Assembly: GCA_021399435.1 (NCBI GenBank)
Contig: JAJTUP010000142.1
Location: 33,980-97,979 of the forward strand
Direction: 5' to 3'
DNA length: 64,000 bases
From: Diaporthe sp. PMI_573
Taxonomy: Eukaryota; Ascomycota; Sordariomycetes; Diaporthales; Diaporthaceae
The position numbers and the translations under genes were made by a program. Below are positions 11,033 through 21,703 of this stretch, one piece after another (the first letter of the stretch is position 1; each line of letters begins with the position of its first letter). Below the pieces are notes generated by a model. The model was not told where the DNA came from. It saw only the letters and a program-made list of their open reading frames with translations, and made no database searches.

Positions 11033-12283
11033 ATGCCAGATCACGTCCTATCGCAGACATGTCCCGATGTTCCGAAGACCGTGGCCCCTAAATCGTACCA
11101 ACGGAGCCACGATTTCATCCGAGATAGCTACCCAGGGTCGAATTTGTGTCCATATTGCGGGAGACGTTGGCCCACGAGTATCTCCATCCTCGACAGTTCG
11201 CCAGTCCCGTTTCGAGACGTTGAGACGGCTTCCACCTCCTCCGCTATACAGTCTATCGACCTAACAGCCTCTGATCGTTCCACACCCTCACAGACAATCT
11301 TCACCGGCTCTGGAGACGGCCCTGGCCGTATCCTCGCAGCATCGCGGCCCGCCGCCGTGTATCGAGATGCCAAACTTACCCAGAGTCGGATCGCGAGGGG
11401 CATGAGGGCGAGCTCGTCGCAACTCAGTGAGGCTGTGGCTAAGCAGAGCCAAAACAAGAGCAGACGGAAGATCTCGATGCGTCTCACCGTCTTCCTTGCG
11501 AGGCCTGACCCATGGGAAATACTAGACGAAGACGAGGAGCCCCAGTGGTCTTTGGCTAGAGAGCTGCTGAAAGTCGCTTTGCGCCCCTTCGTCGACGAGG
11601 AACCATCTTTACCTGTCCACTTCTGGTTCGACAGCATCTTCTTCCCTCAGTTCAAGGACAAGCCTGCCCTCTCTTCTGTTCTTCAATTCGACAAGAGACT
11701 CGTTCAGAACGCCCATATTAAAGAGGGTATCACGGAGCTGAGCGACCTCGACTGGGAGAGACAGACAGTCGCAGAGCTTTTCGGCGAGGACTGCCCTTTT
11801 CGTTTCAGTAAAACAGAGGGCAGATATCTCCTTTTCCTTGTTTTCTATGAGCCATTGCCTCCTCGACCACAAGTCCCGGCCCCTCGTCATATCAAGACAC
11901 CGAGGTCAGCCATAAAGCTGTACAAAAAGGAGAAGGGAGTCAAGAAAGAGTTAGTTAAGACCGAGGTGAAGGTACAGCCAGCCTTGTTAATCGGGAGCGA
12001 GTTCAACTCGCCCTCCTTGAGCCCCTCTCTGAGCCCAGTTCTACCTCCTTCGAGAGCTAGCGCAGAAGACCAGATCGAGGTTATTACTAGCGACGTGGAC
12101 GAGACCCGCGCGGGTCGGAAACGAGCTCGAGACTCTATAAGCTCAGCACTCTCAGTAGAGGCAGAGGATAGGGAGCTCTCGGCTGGCCCTGCCTTCACTG
12201 CCCATGGTCCCGCTGCTGGAACCCGAGGAGTTGATACGAGGAGGCCAAGTAGCCGGCATCCTCGTAAACAGACGAGGAAATAG
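11033..12283 (+). CDS. Unknown accessory protein of transposon element 1
   Basis: 416 codons from ATG 11033; an in-frame extension to 11021 starts with TTG. A CPYCGRRW zinc-ribbon-like motif lies near residue 40, then a Ser/Thr-rich linker. A probably folded centre (roughly residues 150-290) begins KISMRLTVFLARPDPWEIL and contains FWFDSIFFPQF and a LLFLVFYEPLPPRPQ segment. A Lys-rich, Ser/Pro-rich tail with a KRARD nuclear-localisation-like motif follows. I recognise no family. It lies inside the TIRs, convergent with the transposase and separated from it by 3 bp, so it moves with the element and probably aids transposition, DNA binding or regulation (inference). Confidence 0.8.
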   Translation: MPDHVLSQTCPDVPKTVAPKSYQRSHDFIRDSYPGSNLCPYCGRRWPTSISILDSSPVPFRDVETASTSSAIQSIDLTASDRSTPSQTIFTGSGDGPGRILAASRPAAVYRDAKLTQSRIARGMRASSSQLSEAVAKQSQNKSRRKISMRLTVFLARPDPWEILDEDEEPQWSLARELLKVALRPFVDEEPSLPVHFWFDSIFFPQFKDKPALSSVLQFDKRLVQNAHIKEGITELSDLDWERQTVAELFGEDCPFRFSKTEGRYLLFLVFYEPLPPRPQVPAPRHIKTPRSAIKLYKKEKGVKKELVKTEVKVQPALLIGSEFNSPSLSPSLSPVLPPSRASAEDQIEVITSDVDETRAGRKRARDSISSALSVEAEDRELSAGPAFTAHGPAAGTRGVDTRRPSSRHPRKQTRK

Positions 12284-12286
12284 TAG

Positions 12287-13985
12287 TTACTCTAGCTCAA
12301 GGTGATCCAGGTCCCCCATCAGCTCATCCACACTATTGATAATATCGCCAGGTAGCTCAGTTCCGGAGAGGCCATTATTAATAGGCTCAAGGTAGTTCTC
12401 CTCGAGGAGCTGAAGCTAAAGCATTGTCAGCTAGCTTTTGAGTGCGATGGAGTACTTTTTTCCGTACGAATCTCTCTTGCCCTCCAACTGGACTCTCTGT
12501 GATGCTGAGCACCGGACTAGCCCCGCAGTCGAGATGAACCTGAATCTTGTCTCTAAGCCGTAAGTAGATCGCGAGGTGTGGTCGCTTATGATCAAGCTCC
12601 CCATCTAGCTGACCACCGAACTGAAGATCCCGGAGCTGTCGATCACACCAGTCCGTTGTTGTTGGGTCAAGAAGATCGTCTATATCGATAGAATCGACAG
12701 CGGCCATCATCTGGGCAAGCCCATCTCGAGCCGCAGGCCCTAGATGGACTGCCCAGTTCTCCACTTCGCTTGTATTATACAGATCCATCGGGATCCCGGC
12801 GACGAGATGCTCCCTATTCTTTTGTGGTCGGATGCGATGGCCGTTCCACATCTCCGTGAAGTCCGCAACCTCTTGACGGATCATGGGTCCATAGAGAGCA
12901 TATACCGCGATCTGGTGAGCAAGACGGTTTGGTTGGAAGAGGCCGCTATCAATCAGCTCGTGTGAGAACGCGATCCAGCGCTGACTGACACCTTTAAGTA
13001 GCTTTTCCCACCAAGACTCGATCCGTTGGTTCGATGTGCTTGGGCCCCAGATATGACAGGAGCTCAGTCTCGCTCCCTGCCTATGGACTCGTTGGTCGTT
13101 ATCATCGGTGGTATACCGAAACTCTGTCTGATCAAGGTCGGCGAGAATCGCCTGGGCTCCGGCCCAAAGAGGAGTCTCGATACCGTGATCCGAGCGGGTG
13201 AAAAGGGGGCGGACCCCTGAGTACGACACTGTCCGTAGAAACTGTTTGAGTGAACTCAACGCTGTCATGTTCCCCCTGCCGACATATATCCAGATGATGG
13301 CTCTCGAGTACGTGTCGATACAGGCGTAGATAGAGAAGCCGAAGTTCTTGAGCTTCTCGTACCCATCGAGAGACCACATGAAGTTAGGCCCAGGAACCTG
13401 GAAGTTCTTTCGGTGCTTCCAATCAGCAAGGCGTCTTTGCTCGGCCCGCTTCTTCCACTCTGGGTTCGTTTGGTACTCGCGATATAAGGTATTCTGGCCG
13501 ACAAGGACGCCGGCACGGATGCGGACGTAGTGGTATAGATACCCCCTGCCAAATCCTCTGATGCTTGAAGACTGACGGTCGTCTTGGAAGAGGAACTCTC
13601 TTGCTTTTTGAATAGCCTCCTGTCGTTCAGCCAGATCTCGGAAGCGCCGCTTCATCCCATGCTTCAGACGATACTCCTGTACAGTCCGCTCGGAGATCTC
13701 GATGCCGCGTCGCTTGAGATCACGGACGATAGAAGTGTCGCTATATCCGTATCGGTAGAAGTAGCCTTTGATCAGCTCGACGAAGGTGTTGGTATCAATC
13801 TTTGAGTGAAGGGGCGAGTACTCCTGGGCACCCCATTCCGCTAACCTCCTTTTCAGGGTTCTGACGTCGAGTACGTGCCCATCGTCGCGGAGATGGGCAC
13901 ATATAGTGTCAATGGATAGTCCTTCTCGCCGCTGCTCGAGGATCCAGTCCTTGACGCGCTCCAAGTCCTTACGGGGCCTCGGCAT
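12287..13985 (-). CDS. Integrase-type DDE transposase of element 1, 550 aa
   Basis: Exons 13985-12456 and 12409-12287, joined by a 46-nt intron (12410-12455; GTACTC donor, CTGAC branch site, TTCAG acceptor). Splicing replaces a short read-through with a 40-residue acidic tail ending HLELE. N-terminal helix-turn-helix-like segments occupy about residues 20-50 and 80-115. The RNase H-like integrase core carries WSLDGYEK (D207), TRSDHGIE (D266) and NQRIESWWEKL (E323), giving a D-58-D-56-E spacing. This NQRIE-type core is known from a broad eukaryotic integrase family (Pfam integrase core). Stop codons of the two genes face each other. Confidence 0.88.
12410..12455 (-). other. Intron in element 1 transposase
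   Basis: 46 nt, GTACTC...CTTCAG on the minus strand with a GCTGAC branch motif. Without it the protein ends GELP at 12387; with it the frame continues to 12287 through a strongly coding-like acidic stretch. Confidence 0.75.
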
Positions 13986-14250
13986 TATGCGAGATGCAGA
14001 CTAGGGGTTCGAGATCGTGGTAGAGGTCGGAGTTCATACCTCCTTCCAAGGCTTCCAGCTGCAATATCCCCCTCTGAACCGGCATTATCGGAGCTTCGGC
14101 GCCTCGGCGCCGATGGAATGGCATCAGCACCCCTTGGTATGGCATCAGCTCTGCTACATTGAAAACAGTGCGCTATCATATCAATACTGTAGCCCCATAT
14201 AAAAACGTCGAAAGCCTATGTGCGAAATAGCTCCAATCATTTTCGTACAT

Positions 14251-14284
14251 GGTTTTGTCACCCATGTGGTAATGTGCGACCGTA
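14251..14284 (-). repeat. Right TIR of element 1
   Basis: Inverted copy of 10701-10734; followed directly by the CATCCC target duplication (14285-14290). Confidence 0.92.
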
Positions 14285-14504
14285 CATCCCCTACTCTAAC
14301 TCTAATTGTGCATCGCTGAAAATCAGTCAGCCAGGGAACGAAATTAGTTCTTAGAAATTAGTTCTAGTGTTGCGGGGCGAATGTGGCCCGCGCCACCATC
14401 AAGATCAACAACGAAGCATTTTAAAGACAATATTTATTTACCCTTTCTCTCTCCGTCTTGTTTCTAGACCAAGTCCTGGGTGGACGAGCAGAAGGGCCCG
14501 GCGC

Positions 14505-14756
14505 ATTTTCAAATTGTTAAAGAATGGCTGCAACAAGATGACGTGCACAAAGTGTAGGAACATACAGTGCTACGTCTGTTCCAAGTCATGCGGCTACACT
14601 CACTTCAACGACTCCAGCCGGGGCGGAAAGACAGGAAACTGTCCGCTGTTCGACGATGGCTATGGTGTTGAGAAGCGGCATCAAGAAGAGGTCCGAGCGG
14701 CGGAGGAACAAGCCAGGAAGAGGGCCCGAGAGATGCATCCGAGATCGGCGATGTAG
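14505..14756 (+). pseudogene. RBR-type RING (Rcat) fragment of an E3 ubiquitin ligase
   Basis: The frame reads NGCNKMTCTKCRNIQCYVCS, then SCGYTHFND and GNCPLFDDG, then a charged helix rich in Glu, Ala and Arg. This Cys/His spacing matches the catalytic C-terminal RING2/Rcat domain of RING-between-RING ligases of the RNF216/TRIAD3 type, including the catalytic-type Cys in QCYVC. The RING1 and IBR parts are not found upstream; instead the right end of element 1 lies 215 bp away. It is a gene fragment ending at a TAG. Confidence 0.65.
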
Positions 14757-15361
14757 TTGAGTGGCATTTCCTGCCAAAGAATCACAGCGTCGCTCAATCA
14801 TCCTTCGCACATCCTTGTGCTCCTGATGAATCCATCGCACAGCCCTTCTTGCTATGTTGCGATGCCTAACTACATTGTGATTCCAGTGCGTCTAGCCACC
14901 CATTGGAAGTGCGATTGAAGAGTCACAGCAACCACTGCCTGGCAGCTGGTGGCTGGGGACGGGAGGGCTCCGTAGAGGCCTGGTATGTTCCTGTGCACTC
15001 ATGACACCGATGTCTTTGGCAATTCCGAACTATGCTGTCGACAGTTGGGCGACCTTGAGAGACAGATGAGTGAAAATGACTACATTGACGACTCTTAGAG
15101 GCCTCCAGCACCCATTGAGCACACTCACGCTGTGGGGAAAGATGAGCCAGCCGATCGACAACCAGGTTCTCGCCATATCTGTTTGCCTTCTAGGCCACAG
15201 CCCCAGACTGTGCTCGCCTAGAAACGCCCGCTGTGTCTGTCGCCTGACCCCCGAACGTTGAATCCGAATATTTAAAGGGCAGCCTTTGCACCGCTCCTCG
15301 AAACTTGTTTGTCCCATCTTTCACTCTTCTCCCCTCGCTCAGTGAGCCCAACGCCCCCGTC
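14757..15361 (+). promoter_or_regulatory. Upstream region of the 15362 gene with TATA-like box
   Basis: No ORF of note. TATTTAAA at 15269-15276 lies 86 bp before the ATG, followed by a pyrimidine-rich leader (CTTTCACTCTTCTCCCCTC). The GAATATTTAAGGGGCA core is shared with the region upstream of the paralogue at 41607. Confidence 0.4.
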
Positions 15362-16222
15362 ATGGATCAATCACCCATATCACGGACTTCGATACCATCC
15401 CTCTGCTGTGACGACTCCACGGATACTGATATGAAGATGCTTGATCCAGATACTCCCCGTCCCGGAGCTTGGTATATTGAACGCAAGCAGTGTTCTCAAA
15501 ACACAAGTGACGTATACTCAGAGTTCGAGACAGCTGGACATACCCTCTGGATGAGGGACGAACTTGATCGCTACTGGGACGAGGTTCTCACGGATGACCA
15601 TGAGAGAACGATATCTTTATTCTTCTCGGAGCCGATCCCTGCGGCTAGAATAGAGCCGACACAATCAGGCCAGCTAAAATCGACTAATCCCATGTCATTA
15701 CCGAACGCACAATCCTGTACACCAGATCGGCTGGGAAGGAAACGTAAGGCGTGTTCCGCAGAACTCAAAAAGCCCATCAAACGCACCAAGTTAAAACAAG
15801 CGGACGCCATCCTCAGCGAAGAGGGTGGCCAAGGGACCGGCCGAGAGGTCGCCGAAGAGGTGGTTTTCCTGCGTCTAGAGAAGGTCTTTCTGACCATCGA
15901 CATGGACGTTCACGAGTTTCGCTGGGCGAGGAGAATTTCCTCTTGGGTCGAGGTGGATCAAGAAATGATGGATCGAAAAGACGTGGAGATTGATTGGCTT
16001 TTTGAGAGATGCAACCGGAAGTTTCTGTCCGTTGAGGTTCGAACCGACGGTGTTGGATATACAGTGGAATTAACATGGGACGATAAGGAGCAGTGCTTTT
16101 TTGGCGGAGAAGCTGTGGGTGGGAAGACGATCACGGTATCAGAGAAGGTGGTGCAGGATATGCGTAAAGATCCTCTTCACGGTCAGTTTGAGGGGAAACG
16201 CCGGGATATGGCAAAGTCTTAA
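15362..16222 (+). CDS. Unknown protein, paralogue of the 41607 gene
   Basis: 286 codons from ATG 15362; an extension to 15305 begins with TTG. The N-terminal two thirds look disordered, with an NLS-like stretch GRKRKACSAELKKPIKR near residues 125-141. The C-terminal domain (residues 168-277) aligns with residues 180-282 of the 41607 protein: both have VFLRLEK, a W-rich middle (RRISSW / KRLASW), VRTDGVGYTVEL / VRPDGVGYPVEL, EEQCF-type and GGQF-type motifs. I recognise no named domain. No interrupting stop, so it may be functional; a nuclear role is inference from the basic stretch. Confidence 0.65.
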   Translation: MDQSPISRTSIPSLCCDDSTDTDMKMLDPDTPRPGAWYIERKQCSQNTSDVYSEFETAGHTLWMRDELDRYWDEVLTDDHERTISLFFSEPIPAARIEPTQSGQLKSTNPMSLPNAQSCTPDRLGRKRKACSAELKKPIKRTKLKQADAILSEEGGQGTGREVAEEVVFLRLEKVFLTIDMDVHEFRWARRISSWVEVDQEMMDRKDVEIDWLFERCNRKFLSVEVRTDGVGYTVELTWDDKEQCFFGGEAVGGKTITVSEKVVQDMRKDPLHGQFEGKRRDMAKS

Positions 16223-16400
16223 AGCTGGAAATATTGGCGAGGGCAAAGGAAACAATCTTGACATAGCGAACTTCGCCACGCGGATTTGGGAAGCGGTGGT
16301 GATGGTGGGAACATGCACAGCACGGAAGTTGTGAATATATCGATGCTGGAAGTTCAATACCGAATTTCTCCGAGTCGCTCTCCGTCTCACATTCTCGCCG

Positions 16401-16778
16401 ATGCCTCCCATGTCCGACTCTGCCCCTCAAATGATTCTACGTAGCTGCATTCGGCTACAGCTTGTGCGCGCTGTGCTCGACCAATGCATTAATAAGCGCT
16501 TTGTCTACTTTGTGGTTGACATTTCCAAATACGTTCACATCCACAGACACGATAAGCGGTCCAAGTGCTCCGTGTGCAATACTGGTTTTACGCGGATAAC
16601 GCACCTAAACGTTCATATAATAGCCAAATCCAAGCTGGACGAGAAGCACAGCGCCGAGGCCAAGGAAATGGGTATTATGATGGAAAAATTGATATGTCCG
16701 GGTTGCAAATATGCAACGGTGGTCAAAACAAACATGAATAGGCACCTGAAAAGATGTAAAAAGATAGGGGGAAACTAG
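16401..16778 (+). CDS. Small C2H2-like zinc-finger protein, possibly partial
   Basis: 125 codons from ATG 16401. Two finger-like units: CSVC...LNVH near residues 56-75, and CPGCKYATVVKTNMNRHLKR followed by C near residues 98-119 (C-x2-C-x12-H-x3-C). An IHRHDK stretch before the first resembles the end of another finger, so this may be the C-terminal part of a longer zinc-finger protein. It lies 178 bp after the 15362 gene on the same strand. DNA binding is inferred from the fingers; there is no other clue to function. Confidence 0.4.
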   Translation: MPPMSDSAPQMILRSCIRLQLVRAVLDQCINKRFVYFVVDISKYVHIHRHDKRSKCSVCNTGFTRITHLNVHIIAKSKLDEKHSAEAKEMGIMMEKLICPGCKYATVVKTNMNRHLKRCKKIGGN

Positions 16779-16964
16779 ATACCCACAGGGCTAATAACGA
16801 TAGCTGATCCCTCGAATGGTATTGCTGGTTTATGAGTAGATTCGACCGAGGCTCTGTAGTGTTGGCAGCGGCAGATAGATTCGGACTAGGGGACAATACT
16901 GATTTGGGATGCTGGGTGTTATGTGCGGAGCAATGTGGTTATACGTGGGCAGGCTGGCGATCAA

Positions 16965-17102
16965 TTCAACGTCAACGTCAATGTCTTCAATCTAGATTGA
17001 ATTGATGGTCCGTGCATCAATTCAATCACTTCAATCTCAGATTGGCCCGACTTCAATTCAATCAACGTCCGTTGACGATTGAATTGACGTGATTGAAGGG
17101 TG
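16965..17102. repeat. TCAATTCAATC / GATTGAATTGA repeat cluster
   Basis: About ten copies of TTCAAT(TCAAT)C-like units in both orientations within 140 bp. The style matches the motif clusters beside the hAT relics at 3.5 and 46.4 kb, but with a different motif. It is probably a transposon end without recognisable coding sequence. Confidence 0.5.
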
Positions 17103-17244
17103 ACCCCCTGGTCTACCATAACAAAGCTATGACATATCCGGAACTAGCTAACCCCAAAACGTCACTTCAATGGACCATGCCAGCGGCCGTGGACGCTTCG
17201 CGTCTTGGGACGAGACACGCTATTCGCGAACCACTTTACGATTG

Positions 17245-17800
17245 GTAGCTGCATAAAGTCAAACTACGACCCAATGTTTTTCTTTGTGGCTACTCTAAGC
17301 CGTTTTGCCTCAACGCGCTGATACTTACGGCTCTGGAGCTGAGGGTGACGAAGGAGGAAGGCCCTTAGCCACTTCCTTCCGAGTGGAGTGGGCTTGCCGC
17401 CGGAGGAGGCTATCCGGGCCGCCAGAGCCCTTGTTTCCCAGCGGGTCAACGCATGTCCGAGGCTGCTTTGGTTGATCAGAAACATCGCCAACTGGTCCTC
17501 TTGATGATTAGAAAGAACCCTCTGAGGGTCAGCGGCGATAATGTGGCTTTGTGTATTGGCGAGGCGGCCCCGAAGTGTGCTCCGGGGGATATGCCATGTC
17601 CTGGAAGCCTCCTTAACGGGCATCCTATCTTTGACTGCAACAATGGCGTCATGGATCTTAGATTTAGAGTATGGCTTTATGATGATTAGTTTGATGTCTG
17701 GAAGAAGTTTGGTGATTAGAAGAAATTCTCTCGAGAAGATATGGCTGGTTTTATATAGGGTGGGGGCAGGTGTATGCACGCGTGAACGATGGATGCGGGG
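17245..17800 (-). pseudogene. Pogo/Fot-type transposase, 5' part only
   Basis: The minus-strand frame holds the HTH_psq domain (SKIHDAIVAVKDRMPVKEAS, then IPRSTLRGRL) and the CENP-B HTH (GRKWLRAFLLRHPQLQSRKY) and stops at KKNIGS. 17248-17432 is homologous to 9649-9829, the point where the other pogo copy lacks its 5' end. The DDE domain is missing. Where a start is expected the codon is ATA (ATC-ATA-AAG-CCA), possibly a mutated ATG. To the right, 17800-17840 (GGCGGAATCGGGGGGATGGC) resembles the terminus seen at 50575-50605. Confidence 0.8.
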
Positions 17801-18123
17801 TTGGCGGAATCGGGGGGATGGCGGAAGCTGGGCCGGGTATGTTACTTTGCCCACGTCATGATGGACATCGTACACCTCAACCTAAGCGGGAATAGTTTAC
17901 TTAGTTCCCTAGGTTTAAGAATCGTCAGGACCGCGCAGAACAGCTCTGCCGACCACGAGGGTCAGAGTCACGCCAATGAGCACACTCCCTTAGTTGATGT
18001 TCCTAACGGTGCTGGTTCCACTCACGATGGCCCCGCCCTCTGGGGCCAGTTCTTTTTTGGGAAAACACACACCCGGGTTGGACAGCCCGAACCCATTTGT
18101 GAAGTGGCCGGTACACGCTTTCA

Positions 18124-18972
18124 ATGTACTCAGTCGTTCTTATCAGCGTATTTCTTGATGCGAATGTTCCTCTGTGGTGTTTCAGGGGAGATCCCAACTC
18201 CAACAACCGGGTCCCGAAGCCACCCGCTCAGTTCGCGTTGTTCCGCCAGTTGCCAGGCGAGAGCAGCTTGAGTGCGTCTGAGGCCGAAATTGCATGCGAC
18301 GCACAACTTGGCCCGAGCTGGATGACCGGCGGATCTGAGGGTGGGAGCCACACCGGCTGCACGCAGGATATTCAGAGGCTGCAGTTGTGGGGCTAGTGGG
18401 CGACCGGCGAGGGATTTGAGGGTGACGATCGCTCTCATACTGGATACACACAGGGTATTCAGAGACAGCTGTGGATCAAGACACATGCTAATATGTATGA
18501 ACCCGACAGCGAACAAAAGACAAACTTTCTGGCAAAGATTGACGGTCCGGTGAACAGTTCAGAGGGTGGATCTGATTCCGGAGGCGGGTCGTGGTCGGAC
18601 TACGAATATATACAGAGCCAACTTGACAACACGTGGCAGCCGAAGGTTGATGGGCATAGCAGGGAAGCGACTCCAACGCCGAGCGAGTACTCTGCAGTGG
18701 AAGGGGTTGTGAGCTACACGAGCAACGATGGTTCGGCACCCGCCTCCCTTGAATCGGTGTTCGGCGACAGTTGCCACGAGGATGGAAGTTGGGTAGTAAA
18801 GAAGCACCAACGTGCCCTGGACAATTGGGAAGGGGAGAGACTCGATGAGAGCTTCGGCGCCAGACCAACATATCCTCAAGTTCAGGATACCCATGATTCT
18901 TTACCAACTGCATGTGGAACGCGTATGCGGCCGTCGGGGAGATCTGTTTGGCAGCCTTCGAAGACATTTTGA
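18124..18972 (+). pseudogene. Unknown gene with internal repeat and one in-frame TAG
   Basis: One reading frame from ATG 18124 to TAA 18972 (283 codons), broken only by TAG at about 18394. Just before and after this stop lie two imperfect copies of the same 26-28 residue unit (WMTGGSEGG...TQDIQRLQLW and WATGEGFEG...TQGIQRQLW), so coding on both sides is supported. The rest is acidic and Ser/Gly-rich, ending WQPSKTF. No domain is recognised. The TAG is compatible with a CAG-to-TAG change; alternatively the second half is translated from ATG 18493. Confidence 0.45.
18320..18480 (+). repeat. Two-copy tandem repeat inside an ORF
   Basis: Units of about 78 and 84 bp sharing GACCGGCG, GAGGGTG, ACTGG/ACCGG and CAGG(A/G)TATTCAGAG. 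Divergence keeps the reading frame, suggesting a duplicated protein module. Confidence 0.55.
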
Positions 18973-18999
18973 ATCAAAATATGAGCAATATGTAATTAT

Positions 19000-21700
19000 C
19001 TCTTCTCTTTTACGATGAGAACGCAAATAGGGGGGCTTGGGGATCTCGCCTAGCCGGAGTCGCCGCTTGAAGCACACATATACACAGTCACATTCTCATA
19101 ACCCAACACCCTCATCACGTCTGCTACAACTAGTCCTTTCCCCCCTCTCTTTTCTCCTCTTTTGTCGCAAGGTCGCGTCATACGCATCTCGCGCCGACAC
19201 GCGTACCCAGCTGAACGTATGCCCGTCGAAGCTTTTCGATCTTTTTTTTTTGGTCGCCATAAACTTCCAATCTCTTTTTCGCATTGTTTCAAGGCGACCC
19301 TAGCGAGCATCGTACCCTTAGAGGCCCGGGTGGGACTCTCGCAATCACGCTTGTCATTACGGCTCCTTTCAAGCTCGACAACCCCCCCGCTCCTACCTAT
19401 ACTAACAGCGGCTAACGCGTATGGTAGTGCGAATGTGCCTTCTCCTCGCCGTCCTCACGCACCACGACTCGTTCATTTACAGAGTCGGCTTTCTGCCGTG
19501 GAATTCAGCGCCCGACGACGGCGGACGGTGGAGTTGCACGGGCTGTACGTTCCTTAACCTAACTGATCTTGCGTCGCCTTTATGGTGCCTGCTCCCAAGC
19601 GCAGCCGGCAGAAAGAGAACCTACAATGGCTTTAGCTTTAGTTGCTGTCTGGCAAGTAGTATCTGGCAGCGTTTGGCTGCGAGGATGAGTATAGGGGTAT
19701 ATGCGAGTGGGATGCGAGGCTGTGCTATCATGTCGATAAAAACCATCTATAAGAAGTTGAATGAATGCAAAGATGAAGAAGTAGAGGAAGATAATACCTT
19801 GCTAAGTGTAGAGCTCTGATAAAATCTTCGAGCATAGGGGCAAAACAACAAGAGATTAACATCAACAGTGGACCAAGATAGCATCGCCCAAATTTGACGA
19901 CGAATCTCTGACTCTTGTGAACAACTTCATTCTGGCGATCCCTTGTCTCTTCTCTTTTTCTCTTGTCTCTTGTCCCTTATCCCTTGTCCCTTAATGTTGT
20001 TTCCTCGTGTGCCTTTTAGAATACTTCCCATTCATCATTACAGTATAGGCTGTCTAACTGTTGTATACACAATATGCAGCATGCAATGGTCTTAGAGGAA
20101 GTGGTATTGGACAAGGGAAAACTGCGCGTTGGGGGCAGCATGGCCGCTTATTTATACTCAGCACGTTATGTTTTGGAATATCTCTTCTGCCAGTTTCGTC
20201 GCAGCTGGGCGGCCGCAGGCAGCACGCTTAAAGCCAGAGGCCAGGATTGTGATGTGTGCGCCGCTCCCGCGGACTGGGCTTGCGCCAGTGCTCTGCGATA
20301 GGCCTCAACGCACAGGGACTCGGCAAGGATGGCTCGGTGTCTCATTCTTCTGCTACACCAGCTAGATACAGTGTACGGGGTCGCTCGTTGGAGGATAACA
20401 TATTGCTCAACGGAATCTAGAGGAAAGAGATGCTCTCCAAATGTCACTGCAGGAGCAGAGAACGGTGATTGACTGGCCCGTCGCCTCGAGCCCCGAGTAG
20501 TCCGGATATTCTGACATCGCTGCAACCATACAGGTCTGGAACTTGACCATCTAAACGCACGCGAAAGGCAAGCCCACGGAGATTACCCTGGGTATCGCCG
20601 CCGGCGGCAGGGAGAACCTCAACGCCTACCTACAGAACATCCTCTCTGATGGTTGGGCTTTCGTACGTACGTACGAGGCAAAGCAAAGCATACGATAACT
20701 GGGTTTGATTGTGTCTGTAGCTATCACGAGGTGGTTGTCCCTAGCGGGCACGATGGCCCAGATGAAGCCCTCCGGCTGCTGACTAAGCCGAAGTCCGTTT
20801 GAGATCGAATACATACTGGGTCTCGACCCCGATAACGGCAACCGAGTCTTCTATCAGAGCAACTCAGCTTTGATGTACTACCCAGATTAATTTTAGCTTC
20901 AGATAGGAGTACATACAGTATCACCGAGATAGATTCAAATGCGAATAAACCCAGTTATCACCATCTTACCTAATACAAATTCATTCGTCACTTTAGAATT
21001 GTATCTTGACTCTAGCCGTATGTATTTAGGCACTCAAGAACTTCAAAACACATTTCACGAAGTACGTATTTTATAAAAGAAAGGTCCTAGGCGGTACTTT
21101 CTTGAGCGGTATTTCAACGGGAATAGTAACTCGCACTGTCATTTAAGTACTCAGCGTCCAAGTGATATGTCTGATATAAGCCCTCAATATACAACGAAGT
21201 GTAGGTAATCTCGTCTAGTTTGTCTACCGGCAACAGAATAACCTAGTCCAGACGTCCAAAACATCCCGTTGCTGCCTCTCGCCACCTCTACCCTGGGCAT
21301 CCGGACTTGGATTCCTCTGCTACGTGGAGGAGTCTGGGATAGAGGCAAGAAGATTTGGGACTCAAGGTTTCCACGTCGTCAGTAACCACCTCTACAATCG
21401 ACAAGAAAAACAGAGCATTGATAGTTATACCAAATCCGCGAAAACTTCGAATCAATTTAGTCCAGACATTCGGAGAAACTTAGCACAGACTTAACCTTCC
21501 CTTCTCGCTCAAACCAACCGAGGGATTGTTTTTGAACCCGAGGGTTTTGCAGAATAGTGGTACATAGAAGGGATGTGCCTGCATCTCAAGACTCTGCGGA
21601 GGAAAAGGCGAACTTCTTGTAAAACGCAAACTTCCAGGTCGAAACAGCCTAGATCAACAAATAAGCCTCGAAGACCAAACTTTCACATCTCGTTAAACGG
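19000..21700. other. Long stretch without supported gene; coding-like scraps
   Basis: 19030-19430 looks like promoter or leader sequence, with no domain-bearing ORF following. Two plus-strand scraps look protein-derived: 20565-20690 (ITLGIAAGGRENLNAYLQNI) and 20798-20890 (YILGLDPDNGNRVFYQSNSA, ending at TAA). They could be exons or remains of one gene, but I cannot name it. 20890-21500 is AT-richer and empty. Confidence 0.3.
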
Positions 21701-21703
21701 AGG

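Larger units (their letters stand above)
10701..14284. mobile_element. Intact two-gene DNA transposon (element 1), 3584 bp
   Basis: Bounded by 34-bp terminal inverted repeats (10701-10734 and 14251-14284) differing at one position and beginning TACGGTCGCACATT. Immediately outside both is the 6-bp direct repeat CATCCC (10695-10700, 14285-14290), a target-site duplication. Inside are two convergent genes whose stop codons are 3 bp apart: an unknown partner protein (11033-12283, +) and a DDE integrase-fold transposase (13985-12287, -). No stop or frameshift is needed in either, so the element looks recently active. A 6-bp duplication excludes Tc1/mariner (TA) and hAT (8 bp). The IS3EU or Ginger-like superfamilies are candidates; I cannot decide without a search. 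Confidence 0.92.

Noticed and set aside
11128..11637. Minus-strand ORF (169 aa) inside element 1
   Set aside because: Antisense of the partner gene, no independent support.
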